In this document: piece after piece, positions 33,034 through 41,885 of the stretch
How positions within the stretch are numbered: position 1 is the first letter of the stretch
Layout: each line of letters starts with the position of its first letter
Assembly (NCBI GenBank): GCA_964557845.1
Contig: CAZLBV010000033.1
Coordinates: forward strand, 1-55,925
Source: CAZLBV01 sp964557845
Lineage (GTDB): Bacteria > Acidobacteriota > Aminicenantia > Aminicenantales > Aminicenantaceae
DNA length: 55,925 nucleotides
Reading direction: 5' to 3'
Notes under the pieces: model-generated
Told to the model about the DNA's origin: nothing
The model's input: only the letters and a program-made list of their open reading frames with translations
The model's database searches: none
Made by a program: the position numbers and the translations under genes

Positions 33034-34284
33034 CTATTCGTAGTGAAGGGATACGATCGGATCCATACTTGCTGCTTTTTGAGCAGGGAAAATACCGAAA
33101 AATAAACCTACCGAAACCGACACAAAGAATCCTAAGAACACAGACCAGAGGCTCACTGTGGCCGGAAGCGGAGTGGCGCTTTTTACTAAAAAGGCAATAC
33201 CGAAACCTGTCAGGATGCCGATGGCGCCGCCGGTCCCGGTCAGAACAACAGCTTCAATGAGAAACTGTTTCAAGATATCCGAAGCCCTGGCTCCCACTGC
33301 TTTTCGTATGCCTATCTCTCTGGTTCGTTCTTTGACAGAAACCAACATGATATTCATCACCCCGATCCCGCCCACCAAGAGGCCGATGGAGGAGATCACG
33401 ATCATCACAAGATAAGCTGCGCCGGTTATTTGATTGTAAAGATCAACGATAACATCCTGAGTATAGACCGCAAAATCATTGGGTTTTCCGAATCCAACCC
33501 CTCTCCTTTTCCTGAGCACATTAATGATCTGCTCTTTGGTTTCCTCAATATATCCTTTTTTCTTGGGGGTGATGATGAATTCCAAATTTGATAGATCATA
33601 GGGGTAGTATTTCATAAGAGTTGTGATCGGGATGCCTACAAAATTGTCCTGGCTTTGGCCGAATAAGCTGCCTCTTTTTTCAAGAACACCGACCACCCGG
33701 AATTTTTCCGGACCGATCCGGATTTCCTTTCCCACAGGATCTATATAGGGAAAAAGGTTCTCGGCTGGATCTGAACCGAGAACACAGACTCTGGCGCTGT
33801 GCACTACCTCAGATTCGAGTAAAAAACGGCCTCGCTCTGGAAGATATACTGAAAGGGCTTCCGGAAATTTTTCATTCATGCCGAGGACAAGAGTATTTTT
33901 AGCTTTGATATTTTGATATTTTACCGGGATTTCCTCAAAGATGTCGGCTATCAGATCCACGGCTACGGCATTTACAAGGGGACATTCCTTTTGGATCGCT
34001 AAAGCATCTTCAAAAGTGAGGTCCTTTCTCTGCCTTAATTCTTCTGAAGTTTCTCCGACCTGGATTCCGGGCTCCATCTTGCTTACGATGATCATGTCAG
34101 AACCAACGGACTCCAATTCCGCTAAAAAAGAACGGTTTAAGCCTTGGATAATGGAGACCATTCCTATGACGGTGGTAACACCGATCATGATCCCTAACAA
34201 AGTAAGAAAAGAACGGAGTTTGTTGGATTTTATGGAATCCCAGGACATCTGGAAGATCTCTTTTATTATTCCTATTCTGATCAT
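33034..34284 (-). CDS. MacB-type ABC transporter permease (second of pair)
   Basis: 416 residues. One N-terminal helix (SFLTLLGIMIGVTTVIGMV), a ~220-residue periplasmic MacB-PCD-like domain, and three C-terminal helices make the usual MacB/FtsX permease. RTREIGIRKAVGARASDIL is the coupling helix that contacts an ATPase, and it ends with FGIFPAQKAASMDPIVSLHYE. It overlaps the upstream permease gene by four bases, so the pair is co-translated and probably forms a heterodimer. No ATPase gene is adjacent; lolD at 50145 is far away. The substrate is unknown; MacB-type exporters handle peptides, lipoproteins or antibiotics. Confidence 0.87.
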   Translation of the reverse strand: MIRIGIIKEIFQMSWDSIKSNKLRSFLTLLGIMIGVTTVIGMVSIIQGLNRSFLAELESVGSDMIIVSKMEPGIQVGETSEELRQRKDLTFEDALAIQKECPLVNAVAVDLIADIFEEIPVKYQNIKAKNTLVLGMNEKFPEALSVYLPERGRFLLESEVVHSARVCVLGSDPAENLFPYIDPVGKEIRIGPEKFRVVGVLEKRGSLFGQSQDNFVGIPITTLMKYYPYDLSNLEFIITPKKKGYIEETKEQIINVLRKRRGVGFGKPNDFAVYTQDVIVDLYNQITGAAYLVMIVISSIGLLVGGIGVMNIMLVSVKERTREIGIRKAVGARASDILKQFLIEAVVLTGTGGAIGILTGFGIAFLVKSATPLPATVSLWSVFLGFFVSVSVGLFFGIFPAQKAASMDPIVSLHYE

Positions 34285-35516
34285 AGCTCGGTCCTTAAGG
34301 CTTGAATAGGATTCAGTCTGGCAGCTTTGCTGGCCGGATAAAGGCCGAAAAAGATACCCACCGAAGCAGAAACGATAATAGCGGCAGCTACAGAACTTGG
34401 ATCAAGGGTAGAGGGCATGGAAGAAACTGAGGTAATGATTCTGGCGAGCAGGTAACCGAGTAAAATGCCGATGATCCCGCCTGATGCTGAAAGAACTGCG
34501 GATTCGATCAGGAATTGAAAAAGTATATCCTTACGACGCGCTCCTACAGCCATACGGATACCGATCTCCTTGGTTCTTTCCGTGACGGCGACCAGCATGA
34601 TGTTCATGACAACAATGCCGCCCACAAGCAGAGCTATAGATGAGATAGCGATCATGGCAAAATAAATGCTGGTGGTGGCTGATTTGTAAAACTGGATAAA
34701 GGTGTCGGAAGTTTGAAAAGAAAAGTCATCCGGTTCAGCAAAGGAAACATGCCGCCGGGAACGCAGCAGGGTTCTGACTTCTTCTTGTGCCTGCCGCATT
34801 TGTTCTTGGGAGCTTGTGTGGACATTAATGCTTATCGATTGTCTGGATCCATATATCTTTTGAAATGTCGAGATTGGTATTCTTACATAATTGTCTTGGC
34901 TCATACCTAAAAGCTTCCCTTTTTCTTCACCGATACCTATGACCAGGAAATTATTCGGCCCTATTTTTATCCATTTTCCCAGGGGATCCACATTGGGAAA
35001 TAAATTCTCCTGGATATCCGCCCCGATGATACATACCCTGCGGGAATGATCCACGTCGTCCCTTAGAAAATGACGCCCGCTTTTCAATTCCTGAACAGAG
35101 CCGATCAAATGATCGAGATGGGTCACCCCGGTTATACTGACGTTTTTTAGGCTGTTGCTGCCGGCTTTTACGGTTTTACTGCTATTAATAGAGGCTCCAA
35201 TAAGCTCGCAGGCAGTGCAGTTTTTTCGGAGAAGCTGCATGTCTTCCATAGTGAGATTCTTTCTTTTCAGCTGTTCTCTATAATCATCCAGGGAAGTTCC
35301 TATCATGGAAAACTTCGAGATAGAAAAATCATTGGCACCAAAAAAGGACATTTTAGTAAAGACGTAATCATTCAGACCCTGAATGATAGAGACGACAGCG
35401 ATGATAGTAAGTACGCCGATGATTATTCCGAGGAGCGTGAGCAGTGTGCGGAGTTTGTTAGACCAGAAAGAGGCGAAGGCCATGGTGACTGTTTCTGTTA
35501 CATTGAGTTTTGCCAT
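34281..35516 (-). CDS. MacB-type ABC transporter permease (first of pair)
   Basis: 411 residues, same plan as its neighbour: TM1 (NKLRTLLTLLGIIIGVLTII), a periplasmic domain with residues such as CELIGASINSS, then three helices and the signature RTKEIGIRMAVGARRKDILF. It ends in FGLYPASKAARLNPIQALRTE. The two genes share clear similarity, suggesting duplication. No clear Shine-Dalgarno precedes the ATG. A divergent gene starts at 35666. Confidence 0.87.
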   Translation of the reverse strand: MAKLNVTETVTMAFASFWSNKLRTLLTLLGIIIGVLTIIAVVSIIQGLNDYVFTKMSFFGANDFSISKFSMIGTSLDDYREQLKRKNLTMEDMQLLRKNCTACELIGASINSSKTVKAGSNSLKNVSITGVTHLDHLIGSVQELKSGRHFLRDDVDHSRRVCIIGADIQENLFPNVDPLGKWIKIGPNNFLVIGIGEEKGKLLGMSQDNYVRIPISTFQKIYGSRQSISINVHTSSQEQMRQAQEEVRTLLRSRRHVSFAEPDDFSFQTSDTFIQFYKSATTSIYFAMIAISSIALLVGGIVVMNIMLVAVTERTKEIGIRMAVGARRKDILFQFLIESAVLSASGGIIGILLGYLLARIITSVSSMPSTLDPSSVAAAIIVSASVGIFFGLYPASKAARLNPIQALRTEL

Positions 35517-35665
35517 CTGTAATTTTTATCCGAAAAAAGATTTTACTATATTTAATACGACAGAAAAACTTAAAGGTTATATTTCCTTGTTATTGTTGTT
35601 TTTTTGAATGAGGATTTGTGATAAAGTGAAGCCAGGAGAAATCCCCTATAAGTCAGGATGAAAAA

Positions 35666-36244
35666 ATGTATGAAGAGATTGGATTAAATTGCCTTTATTT
35701 TAGCCAACCCGGGAAGGACAACACAGGGAGAACTCTAGAGGCAGCGTTGGCAAGAGCGGAAGAGCTGGGCATAGATCATTTGATCGTAGCTTCTACCTCG
35801 GGTGAGACCGGGTTAAAGGCAGCCAGGTTGTTTCAAGGGAAAAAAGTGGTCATTGTGTCTCATTCCACTGGATTTATAAAACCTGATTTTCAGCAAATGA
35901 AAAAAGAGTACCGAAATCTGATAGAAGAAAGCGGCGCCCAGGTATTGACCTGCCAGCATGCCTTGGGAGGAGTAGGGCGTGCAGTCAGAAAAAAATTAGA
36001 AACCTATGAACTCGAGGAGATTATTGCTTATACTCTGAGACTTTTCGGCCAGGGAACCAAAGTCGCAGTAGAAATCGCCTTAATGGCGGCTGACGCTGGT
36101 TTGGTGTCAACACAAAAGCCCTGTATATCCATTGGCGGGACTAACGACGGAGCCGACACAGCACTGCTGTTAAAACCTGCCCATGCCCAGGATTTTTTTG
36201 ATCTTAAGATCATGGAATTTATTGCGAAACCAAGGGATTGGTAG
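35666..36244 (+). CDS. Pyruvate kinase alpha/beta-domain-like protein
   Basis: 192 residues that match only the C-terminal alpha/beta domain of pyruvate kinase, not the catalytic barrel. The start LNCLYFSQPGKDNTGRTLEA and HLIVASTSGETGLKAARLF match PK-C-like proteins, followed by the VVIVSHSTGF strand. The family occurs as free-standing proteins in many bacteria with no proven function; a regulatory or metabolite-binding role is usual speculation. The start is supported by AGGATG just upstream. It is followed by an outer membrane protein gene 32 bases away, with its own AAGGAG. Confidence 0.82.
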   Translation: MYEEIGLNCLYFSQPGKDNTGRTLEAALARAEELGIDHLIVASTSGETGLKAARLFQGKKVVIVSHSTGFIKPDFQQMKKEYRNLIEESGAQVLTCQHALGGVGRAVRKKLETYELEEIIAYTLRLFGQGTKVAVEIALMAADAGLVSTQKPCISIGGTNDGADTALLLKPAHAQDFFDLKIMEFIAKPRDW

Positions 36245-36276
36245 AACCCGGTTTGGCTCGATAAAAGGAGTTCAGC

Positions 36277-36837
36277 ATGACCAACCGAAAAACTTTGATG
36301 GTTTTACTGCTGCTGCTTTTCATATGCTCGGGCAGCGGACTCGCTCAAAATGGTTTTTTCTTAGGTTTTCAGGCCGGGACTTCTTCACAGAGGCTGAGCT
36401 TTAGTGACTTGGAATTCGACAAAGATACCTCGTTCTTATATGGATTGAGAGCAGGATTAAAGTTTTTGATGATCTCGGTGGAAGCCAATTATTTTCAGAC
36501 GGCCCACAACATGAGCTTATCAGATATGGTTTCATCATGGGAAGAAAGAACGGTCGATTATAATTATATCGGATTGAATTTGAAATATTATTTTTCTCTT
36601 TTACTGCTTCAGCCCTACCTTACTTTTGGGCTTGGTTATTATACTGCGGATATCCAAGATATTGATAAAGATACCGACCGGGGATACAACTTGGGCGTAG
36701 GGGTTGAAGTTTCCTTTGGAAAAAAACTATCCTTGCTGGCTGAGGCCAAATATCACCGGGTCAAACTGTTGATCGATGAGAAAGAATTTAAGCTGGGGAA
36801 CTTTTCTTTAAGCGGGGGATTGAATTTTTATTTTTAA
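36277..36837 (+). CDS. Outer membrane beta-barrel protein (porin-like family)
   Basis: 186 residues with a signal peptide (MTNRKTLMVLLLLLFICSGSGLAQ). The mature part shows alternating hydrophobic strands with aromatic ends (FLGFQAGTSSQRLSF, FLYGLRAGLKFLMISVEANYF, YNYIGLNLKYYFSLLL, YLTFGLGYYTADI) and a terminal aromatic Phe, all signs of a small outer membrane barrel of about eight strands (OmpA/OmpX/PagP-like size). Its function cannot be told. AAGGAG precedes the ATG. The pseudouridine synthase gene follows after 40 bases. Confidence 0.8.
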   Translation: MTNRKTLMVLLLLLFICSGSGLAQNGFFLGFQAGTSSQRLSFSDLEFDKDTSFLYGLRAGLKFLMISVEANYFQTAHNMSLSDMVSSWEERTVDYNYIGLNLKYYFSLLLLQPYLTFGLGYYTADIQDIDKDTDRGYNLGVGVEVSFGKKLSLLAEAKYHRVKLLIDEKEFKLGNFSLSGGLNFYF

Positions 36838-36877
36838 TGATATCTCCAATTTATCATTTGAAAACTAAATAAAGACA

Positions 36878-37600
36878 ATGCTTATTCGATTGAATAAATA
36901 CCTGTCTAAATGCGGAGCAGCATCCCGCCGGGAAGCCGATAGAATGATCTTAGCCGGGCGAGTCCGGGTGAATGGCCGAGTGGTTTCAACCTTAGGCACC
37001 AAGGTAGATGAGGAAAAGGATCTGATCGAGCTTAACGGGCAAAGAATCCAAAAGAAAAAATCCTTGATCTATTTGATATTAAATAAGCCGCCTGGATATG
37101 TAGTGACACGAAAAGATCCTACGGGAAGGCCTACGGTTATGGATTTGATCCCGCTATCACTGCGGCATCTTTATCCGGTAGGGAGACTGGATTATGATAG
37201 TAGGGGATTGCTGCTGCTGACTAATGACGGGGAGCTGGCCAACCGGTTAATGCATCCCCGGTATGAGATCAAGAAAGTCTATTTGGTTAAAGTAAAAGGG
37301 ATGCCTGATGCGGATTCCATTAAAAAACTGGAAAAAGGTATTTTCCTTGAGGGGAAAAAAACATCTCCTGCTTGCGTGGCCAGACTTAAAAGCAGTCCTG
37401 AGCGATCGCTGATGAGAATAGAGCTTAAAGAGGGACGAAAGCATGAGGTTAAAAAAATGTGTGCTGCTGTGGGGTATCCGGTCTTGGATCTGAAAAGGAT
37501 CGAATTCGGAGGCATTGATCTTGACCGCTTAAAACCGGGAACATGGCGGGATTTAACTCCCAGGGAAGTAGCCCAATTAAAAGCCAAAGCCGGATTATAA
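36878..37600 (+). CDS. rluB: RluB-type 23S rRNA pseudouridine synthase
   Basis: 240 residues. The N-terminal S4 RNA-binding domain is MLIRLNKYLSKCGAASRREAD, and the catalytic core follows with GRLDYDSRGLLLLTNDG, whose Asp is the nucleophile, and EIKKVYLVKVKG. The C-terminal EGRKHEVKKMCAAVGYPV is the conserved rRNA-side motif. Members convert a uridine of 23S rRNA (RluB) or 16S rRNA (RsuA) to pseudouridine. The length and S4 start favour RluB-like. A candidate terminator follows. Confidence 0.9.
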   Translation: MLIRLNKYLSKCGAASRREADRMILAGRVRVNGRVVSTLGTKVDEEKDLIELNGQRIQKKKSLIYLILNKPPGYVVTRKDPTGRPTVMDLIPLSLRHLYPVGRLDYDSRGLLLLTNDGELANRLMHPRYEIKKVYLVKVKGMPDADSIKKLEKGIFLEGKKTSPACVARLKSSPERSLMRIELKEGRKHEVKKMCAAVGYPVLDLKRIEFGGIDLDRLKPGTWRDLTPREVAQLKAKAGL

Positions 37601-37612
37601 TACCGGTTTTTT
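37590..37612 (+). terminator. Possible weak terminator after the pseudouridine synthase
   Basis: CCGG (37590-37593) pairs with CCGG (37603-37606), with flanking A/T pairs and a run of six Ts (37607-37612). The stem is short and overlaps the stop codon. Confidence 0.4.
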
Positions 37613-37648
37613 ACAAGAAGGAGTTGAAATAAACCTTCTCAGAATTCT

Positions 37649-38368
37649 TTATTCAAGAAGATAATTCTTGACCAGATTTCTCAAACGGGCCAGCCTGGTT
37701 TCTTCTTCAGGATTATCTATATTGATTACAAAACAATCATTTAGATCATAGCCGGCTTTCTTTAATGCGATCCATCCACATAGATCACTGAAATCTTCGT
37801 CCGTATGGATCCTATTCTTTATATGATTTGAATTTTTAAACTTATGATAGATTACATCCTGTTTATCAATATATTTTAAGAAATGTCCATTTTCATGCGC
37901 GCGGGTATAGATCATACTTGCTTCGTTTAGACTTTTGTCTACCAAAATTACATAACCATAGGCTTTTTCTTTAGAATATTCGACTTCGAACACACCGCAC
38001 CAACCATATCCTTGAACATGATCATTGTTAGGATCGGGAAATCCAAACTGATTTCTTATCTCATTGACCCTTTGATAGACATCTTCGATATCATCTTCTA
38101 ACTTATAGAATTGATTGTCGTTAAGCAGGATCTCAACATTGAGTTCTGGAATTTTTATAATGCTGGTCTTAAATCCTTTGCTTTCAAAATATGATCTGAT
38201 CACAACCTTGGCATCGACTTTTTCCTGAATAGAACTATCTGAAAAGGAGAGCTTACAGCAATTATGTATTCGCGATAATGCCCTGCCTGGAGAAAAAATA
38301 CCTAAAAGTAAAATAACTATTGTTATTCGGAAAAAATACGAATATTTAAACAATTTCCTGAAACCCAC
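37649..38368 (-). CDS. Exported putative zinc metallopeptidase (HExxH, ImmA-like pattern)
   Basis: 239 residues with a hydrophobic N-terminus (FFRITIVILLLGIFSPGRAL), a signal peptide or anchor. The active-site motif HENGH lies in YTRAHENGHFLKYI, and HTDEDFSDLCGWIALKKAGYD downstream supplies acidic residues and the loop seen in ImmA/IrrE-like or M78 zinc peptidases. A conserved-looking WCGVFEVEY lies before the motif. Cytosolic ImmA usually pairs with a regulator; here the signal peptide points outside. It is the last gene of a minus-strand set with the tandem-motif membrane protein, TonB receptor and CPAC peptide, and lies 14 bases from the next gene. Substrate unknown. Confidence 0.6.
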   Translation of the reverse strand: MGFRKLFKYSYFFRITIVILLLGIFSPGRALSRIHNCCKLSFSDSSIQEKVDAKVVIRSYFESKGFKTSIIKIPELNVEILLNDNQFYKLEDDIEDVYQRVNEIRNQFGFPDPNNDHVQGYGWCGVFEVEYSKEKAYGYVILVDKSLNEASMIYTRAHENGHFLKYIDKQDVIYHKFKNSNHIKNRIHTDEDFSDLCGWIALKKAGYDLNDCFVINIDNPEEETRLARLRNLVKNYLLE

Positions 38369-38382
38369 GTTTATTGGACTAA

Positions 38383-39159
38383 CTAACCAGTATTTTTTTC
38401 TCTTAATAAAGCAGCTACTATTTCTCTTACAGTCTGTATGCTGAAGCGGTATCTTTTTCTCAAGAATCCTATATGTTCATTAAGGGGAGCTTCAGAAGGG
38501 ATTCCCAATGCATCTGCAATTTTTCGGGCGGGGATACCGGTCATTTTTTCTAAATCATAAAGAGTAGTCTTACCAGTGATAAGGATTCCCGAGGGAATGG
38601 ATGCCATCCGTCCTGTTGTTGATCGATGCCTGCCGGCAGAATATCGCATTTCCCTAGGCCATATGGTTTCTCTCGCTCCCAACTTTTCAGCTGTTCCAGC
38701 TTCTGATCCTTCTTTTTTTTCTTCTGGGAGAAGATCATTTTGGTCAATCAGTTTTTCCAAAACTTCTTTTAATTCCTGAAGAGTGAAAGGGTATATTCTC
38801 CTTATCAGCTCTAAAGGTAGATCGACCGGAACTTCTGGCGGAAGGCTTAACTCATCAGCGATACACCGTGCCTCAATTCCAATGATCTCTTCTACTTCCA
38901 GGAGAGTCATCTGATCGAATATAACAATCTTTTCTTTGCCTTTTTCAATCTGAATTTTTTCTGCTTGACCGGATTGGTGTTCTCTTTCTGTGATTGTGTT
39001 TGATCTATTTTCTCTGATCGAACTATAATCAAAGTGCAGTCCTAAGATCCAGGGACAAAAACTCCCCAGCAGGAAAATAAATAAGCTAAAAATAACAACC
39101 CTTGGACACGGGAGGTTCAGCCGCTTAACCGTCGAACGATAGTAGTCTTTAAGCTTCAT
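38383..39159 (-). CDS. Membrane protein with two copies of a ~45-residue helical motif
   Basis: 258 residues. One hydrophobic helix (VVIFSLFIFLLGSFCPWIL, residues ~21-39) follows a basic N-terminus. The rest holds two similar units: LLEVEEIIGIEARCIADEL-SLPPEVP... near residues 85-137 and TLYDLEKMTGIPARKIADAL-GIPSEAP... near 203-253. The pattern (xxLEExTGIPxxxIADxLGxP) is one I recall in membrane FeS or redox proteins, often as single copies. A linker rich in Glu/Lys (EEKKEGSEAGTAEKLG) joins them. No catalytic motif was recognised. It lies 27 bases downstream of the TonB receptor gene, and the shared order suggests a common uptake or redox role. Confidence 0.55.
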   Translation of the reverse strand: MKLKDYYRSTVKRLNLPCPRVVIFSLFIFLLGSFCPWILGLHFDYSSIRENRSNTITEREHQSGQAEKIQIEKGKEKIVIFDQMTLLEVEEIIGIEARCIADELSLPPEVPVDLPLELIRRIYPFTLQELKEVLEKLIDQNDLLPEEKKEGSEAGTAEKLGARETIWPREMRYSAGRHRSTTGRMASIPSGILITGKTTLYDLEKMTGIPARKIADALGIPSEAPLNEHIGFLRKRYRFSIQTVREIVAALLREKNTG

Positions 39160-39186
39160 TCGGTTTCCTTCAGTAAAAATTATAGT

Positions 39187-41424
39187 TCAATATTTCACTC
39201 CAATATTAAGGGAAATATAGCGGCCGACCATAGGTGCATAGATATAGGCAGCACTCTCATCTTCAAAGGCATTGTATTTCACATTTTGAATGTAGTCAAA
39301 AATATTATCTATTCCTAAAGAGATTATTAAATGATCTTTAGCTAATCTTTTCATTATCTTTAGATCCCAGATAGTAAAAACAGGTGTTATGTCTATCCTT
39401 TTTTCAACATAATTTTCAATATGCATCCTTCCAGTCATTCTTCCTGTTAAACTAAATATAAATCCCGCTTTCAGATGGTTATATTCAAGATCTAAAAGCG
39501 CGGTTGTTTGAGGAGTGCGCATAATGTGATGGCTTTTGCCAATACCATAATCCTGTTTATCTTTATATTTAGCGTCTGTAAAAGCAAAACCGAGTTTAAT
39601 GCGAAAATTACGCACAACAGGTATATTCGCGCTCAATTCAGCACCCTGAGTGTAAGCGTCACCTCCGTTTAAATAAATAAAATCAAATCCTAAGGGAACA
39701 TCTTCTCCACTAAAATAAATCTTTTTCTGGATGATGGTACGGAAGAAATTAAAGTCAAAAAACAAATTTCGGGAATAAAATTCTCCACTGATACTGTAAC
39801 TTAGGGACTTTTCCGGCTTAAGGGTGCCGGGGTTATAAATAAGTGGAGCGGCTGAACAAAGATGCAGGTCCTCGACAAAAAGATAGGGCACTCTAAATCC
39901 GCTCCCGACACTTGCCCGCAAACTGAACTCAGGGGTGATTTCCCACTTTGCTCCCAACCTTGGGCTTAAAGAAGAAGCTTCTATAAAGGTGCTGTTGGTG
40001 TAATCATACCTTAAGCCGAGCACCAGATCTAACTTATCAAATGCACTTATTTCATCTTGGACATAAACTCCGGTTGTTTCAGCTCCTTTTTCTGGAGCCG
40101 GATCATTATTAATGACCTCATCGATTTTTTCGTTTTTATAGGTGAATCCAGTTGTAACTATTTGTCTGCCATTAAAAAGTTGATGGGAGTATTGGGTGTC
40201 TAATATGTAGAGCTGTTCATCAGAATCAAAAGGCCGGGCAGAGTTTGTGGCCCGGCGTTCATGGCTGGTCCCCACAAGGCTTAATTTTAAGATATTCGAT
40301 TTTTGAAAAATCCCTTGGTAGCTCAGGCCGTATTCATAACGATCGGTCCATATGTGCTCTCCATTCTCATCCAAGGGATCATCAATATTGGGAATGTAGC
40401 CGCCGCGCCGGAATTCATCAATATACCGGCCAAACAGAGTCACCCGATGGGTATCTGCCCTAAGATAAAAATTGGTTTTGATGGAAAGGTTAAGATTATC
40501 CGTTTCAACGTTATCGGTGAATTTGTCGTTGTCCTCATCGGTATAATCATTTTTCCCCTTTTCCGCGGTGGCTACAAAACCAAATATACCCTTACGATAA
40601 GATCCCCTGGCAGCCAGATCATAGGTATTGTAATTCCCATAAGTTCCATCCAGACTAAATTCAGGTTCTAATGAAGGTTCTCTGGTTATAATATTCACCA
40701 CCCCGCCGATAGCTTGGGCTCCGTAGAGAGAAGAACTGGCCCCCTTAAGTATCTCAACCCTTTCTATATTCTCACTATGGATCTGCTGAAGCCCATAAAC
40801 ACTGGCTAATCCGCTGAAGATGGGAAGCCCGTCGATGAGAACCTGAGAATAGCCTCCCTCAAGACCCTGCATTCTTAATTCTGAAAAATTGCAGTTTGTG
40901 CAGGAAATATTGACCCAGCAGCCTAATAATTCTTTGTTTAAAACCTCAGAAACAGTTTTGGCTCCGCTCATCTCTATTTCTCTGGCGGTTATTACTTCGG
41001 TTCTAATGGGAATTTCTTTGATAGATGCTTCTCTCCTGGTAGCTGTGACAACCATCTCTTCTCTTATTTCCTTAATTAAAATCACTTCAAAAGATTGGTT
41101 TTTATCGGTTATTTCAAAAAAATCTGAGATATGGGGCATATATCCATTTTTAATAACTTCCAGATGGTACTTTCCCGGTGGGATCTGTGAAAACTCAAAA
41201 AATCCGGAGTCATCTGTTTCAGAGGATAATCCTATTTCAGCAACCAATACGATCGCTTGGGCTAGGGGTTTTTTATCGATATCGACAACTTTTCCTTTGA
41301 TACTGAAGTTAGCATCAGTTTGTTTATTTATGGCAGGTTGTCTGTTATTTTGGGCTAAGAGGACAGAATTCAGGCTGATTAGAAGAACGTATATAATCGG
41401 TAGAAACAGAACTTTTTTCTTCAT
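39187..41424 (-). CDS. TonB-dependent outer membrane receptor with Cys-rich plug
   Basis: 745 residues. A signal peptide precedes a carboxypeptidase-regulatory-like domain (residues ~41-118, FSIKGKVVDIDKKPL). A TonB-box-like EEMVVTATR (~122-130) leads to the plug (EIPIRTEVITAREIE onward), then a 22-strand barrel. The plug has CWVNISCTNCNFSELRMQG, with Cys169, Cys175 and Cys178. I recall related plugs in Bacteroidota and Acidobacteriota receptors, where metal binding is suspected. It would import a chelate or cofactor with TonB energy. GAGGAG precedes the ATG. It forms a minus-strand locus with the CPAC peptide upstream and two membrane/exported genes downstream. Confidence 0.88.
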   Translation of the reverse strand: MKKKVLFLPIIYVLLISLNSVLLAQNNRQPAINKQTDANFSIKGKVVDIDKKPLAQAIVLVAEIGLSSETDDSGFFEFSQIPPGKYHLEVIKNGYMPHISDFFEITDKNQSFEVILIKEIREEMVVTATRREASIKEIPIRTEVITAREIEMSGAKTVSEVLNKELLGCWVNISCTNCNFSELRMQGLEGGYSQVLIDGLPIFSGLASVYGLQQIHSENIERVEILKGASSSLYGAQAIGGVVNIITREPSLEPEFSLDGTYGNYNTYDLAARGSYRKGIFGFVATAEKGKNDYTDEDNDKFTDNVETDNLNLSIKTNFYLRADTHRVTLFGRYIDEFRRGGYIPNIDDPLDENGEHIWTDRYEYGLSYQGIFQKSNILKLSLVGTSHERRATNSARPFDSDEQLYILDTQYSHQLFNGRQIVTTGFTYKNEKIDEVINNDPAPEKGAETTGVYVQDEISAFDKLDLVLGLRYDYTNSTFIEASSLSPRLGAKWEITPEFSLRASVGSGFRVPYLFVEDLHLCSAAPLIYNPGTLKPEKSLSYSISGEFYSRNLFFDFNFFRTIIQKKIYFSGEDVPLGFDFIYLNGGDAYTQGAELSANIPVVRNFRIKLGFAFTDAKYKDKQDYGIGKSHHIMRTPQTTALLDLEYNHLKAGFIFSLTGRMTGRMHIENYVEKRIDITPVFTIWDLKIMKRLAKDHLIISLGIDNIFDYIQNVKYNAFEDESAAYIYAPMVGRYISLNIGVKY

Positions 41425-41497
41425 GTATTTTTCTCCTCAATTTAACTTCTTTACACGTGTAGAATAGAAAGAGGTAAAAACCTAAATAACGAAGGAG

Positions 41498-41785
41498 TTA
41501 AATCTGAGGGGGAGACCGGGCAAGAGAATCGATCGAAAAAATATATGTATAATTAAAGGATTCAAATATTTCTAAGAGTGAAAGCAAGGAAAGTGTGGGG
41601 ACATCAAAAAAATTTATTTTACTGGTCGCAAAAGATGAGTTCAAGAAATTGCAGGCAGGACAATTATCGTTTTCCAAAAGATTAGTTTCAGTATGAAAAA
41701 AGTTTATGAATAGAGTCGTCGTTAAAAAGAGGATGAGGAATAGCAGGTTGTACTCATTCCCGTGTCTTATATGCATAAGTTTCAT
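41498..41785 (-). CDS. Small membrane/exported protein with CPAC motif
   Basis: 95 residues. A hydrophobic stretch (NLLFLILFLTTTLFINFF, residues ~13-30) is followed by NDNCPACNFLNSS with Cys42 and Cys45 (CxxC). The rest is moderately hydrophobic and lacks known domains. A perfect-looking promoter lies just upstream (41795-41822), which argues that this is a real gene and the first of the TonB receptor transcript; the receptor gene follows after 73 bases. The CxxC outside the membrane could bind metal or be redox-active, matching the Cys-rich plug of the receptor. Small size and lack of a known family keep confidence moderate. Confidence 0.6.
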   Translation of the reverse strand: MKLMHIRHGNEYNLLFLILFLTTTLFINFFHTETNLLENDNCPACNFLNSSFATSKINFFDVPTLSLLSLLEIFESFNYTYIFSIDSLARSPPQI

Positions 41786-41794
41786 CTCACTTCA

Positions 41795-41822
41795 ATTATA
41801 AAGATTTGAGATATAATGTCAA
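41795..41822 (-). promoter_or_regulatory. Near-consensus sigma-70-type promoter of the TonB receptor locus
   Basis: On the minus strand TTGACA (41817-41822) and TATAAT (41795-41800) both match consensus fully, with a 16-base spacer. The -10 box ends 9 bases before the ATG at 41785, so transcription would begin about two or three bases before it: a leaderless or near-leaderless mRNA. Confidence 0.8.
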
Positions 41823-41885
41823 TTCATCGGCATATTTCCCCGGAACTTTTTCTCGGCTGATTTTTTGCTGATCCACCAGTGAATG

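Noticed and set aside
33022..33040. Small hairpin CGAATA-loop-TATTCG between converging AlaX and permease genes
   Set aside because: Stem is only six AT-rich base pairs, overlaps the permease stop and has no T-run.
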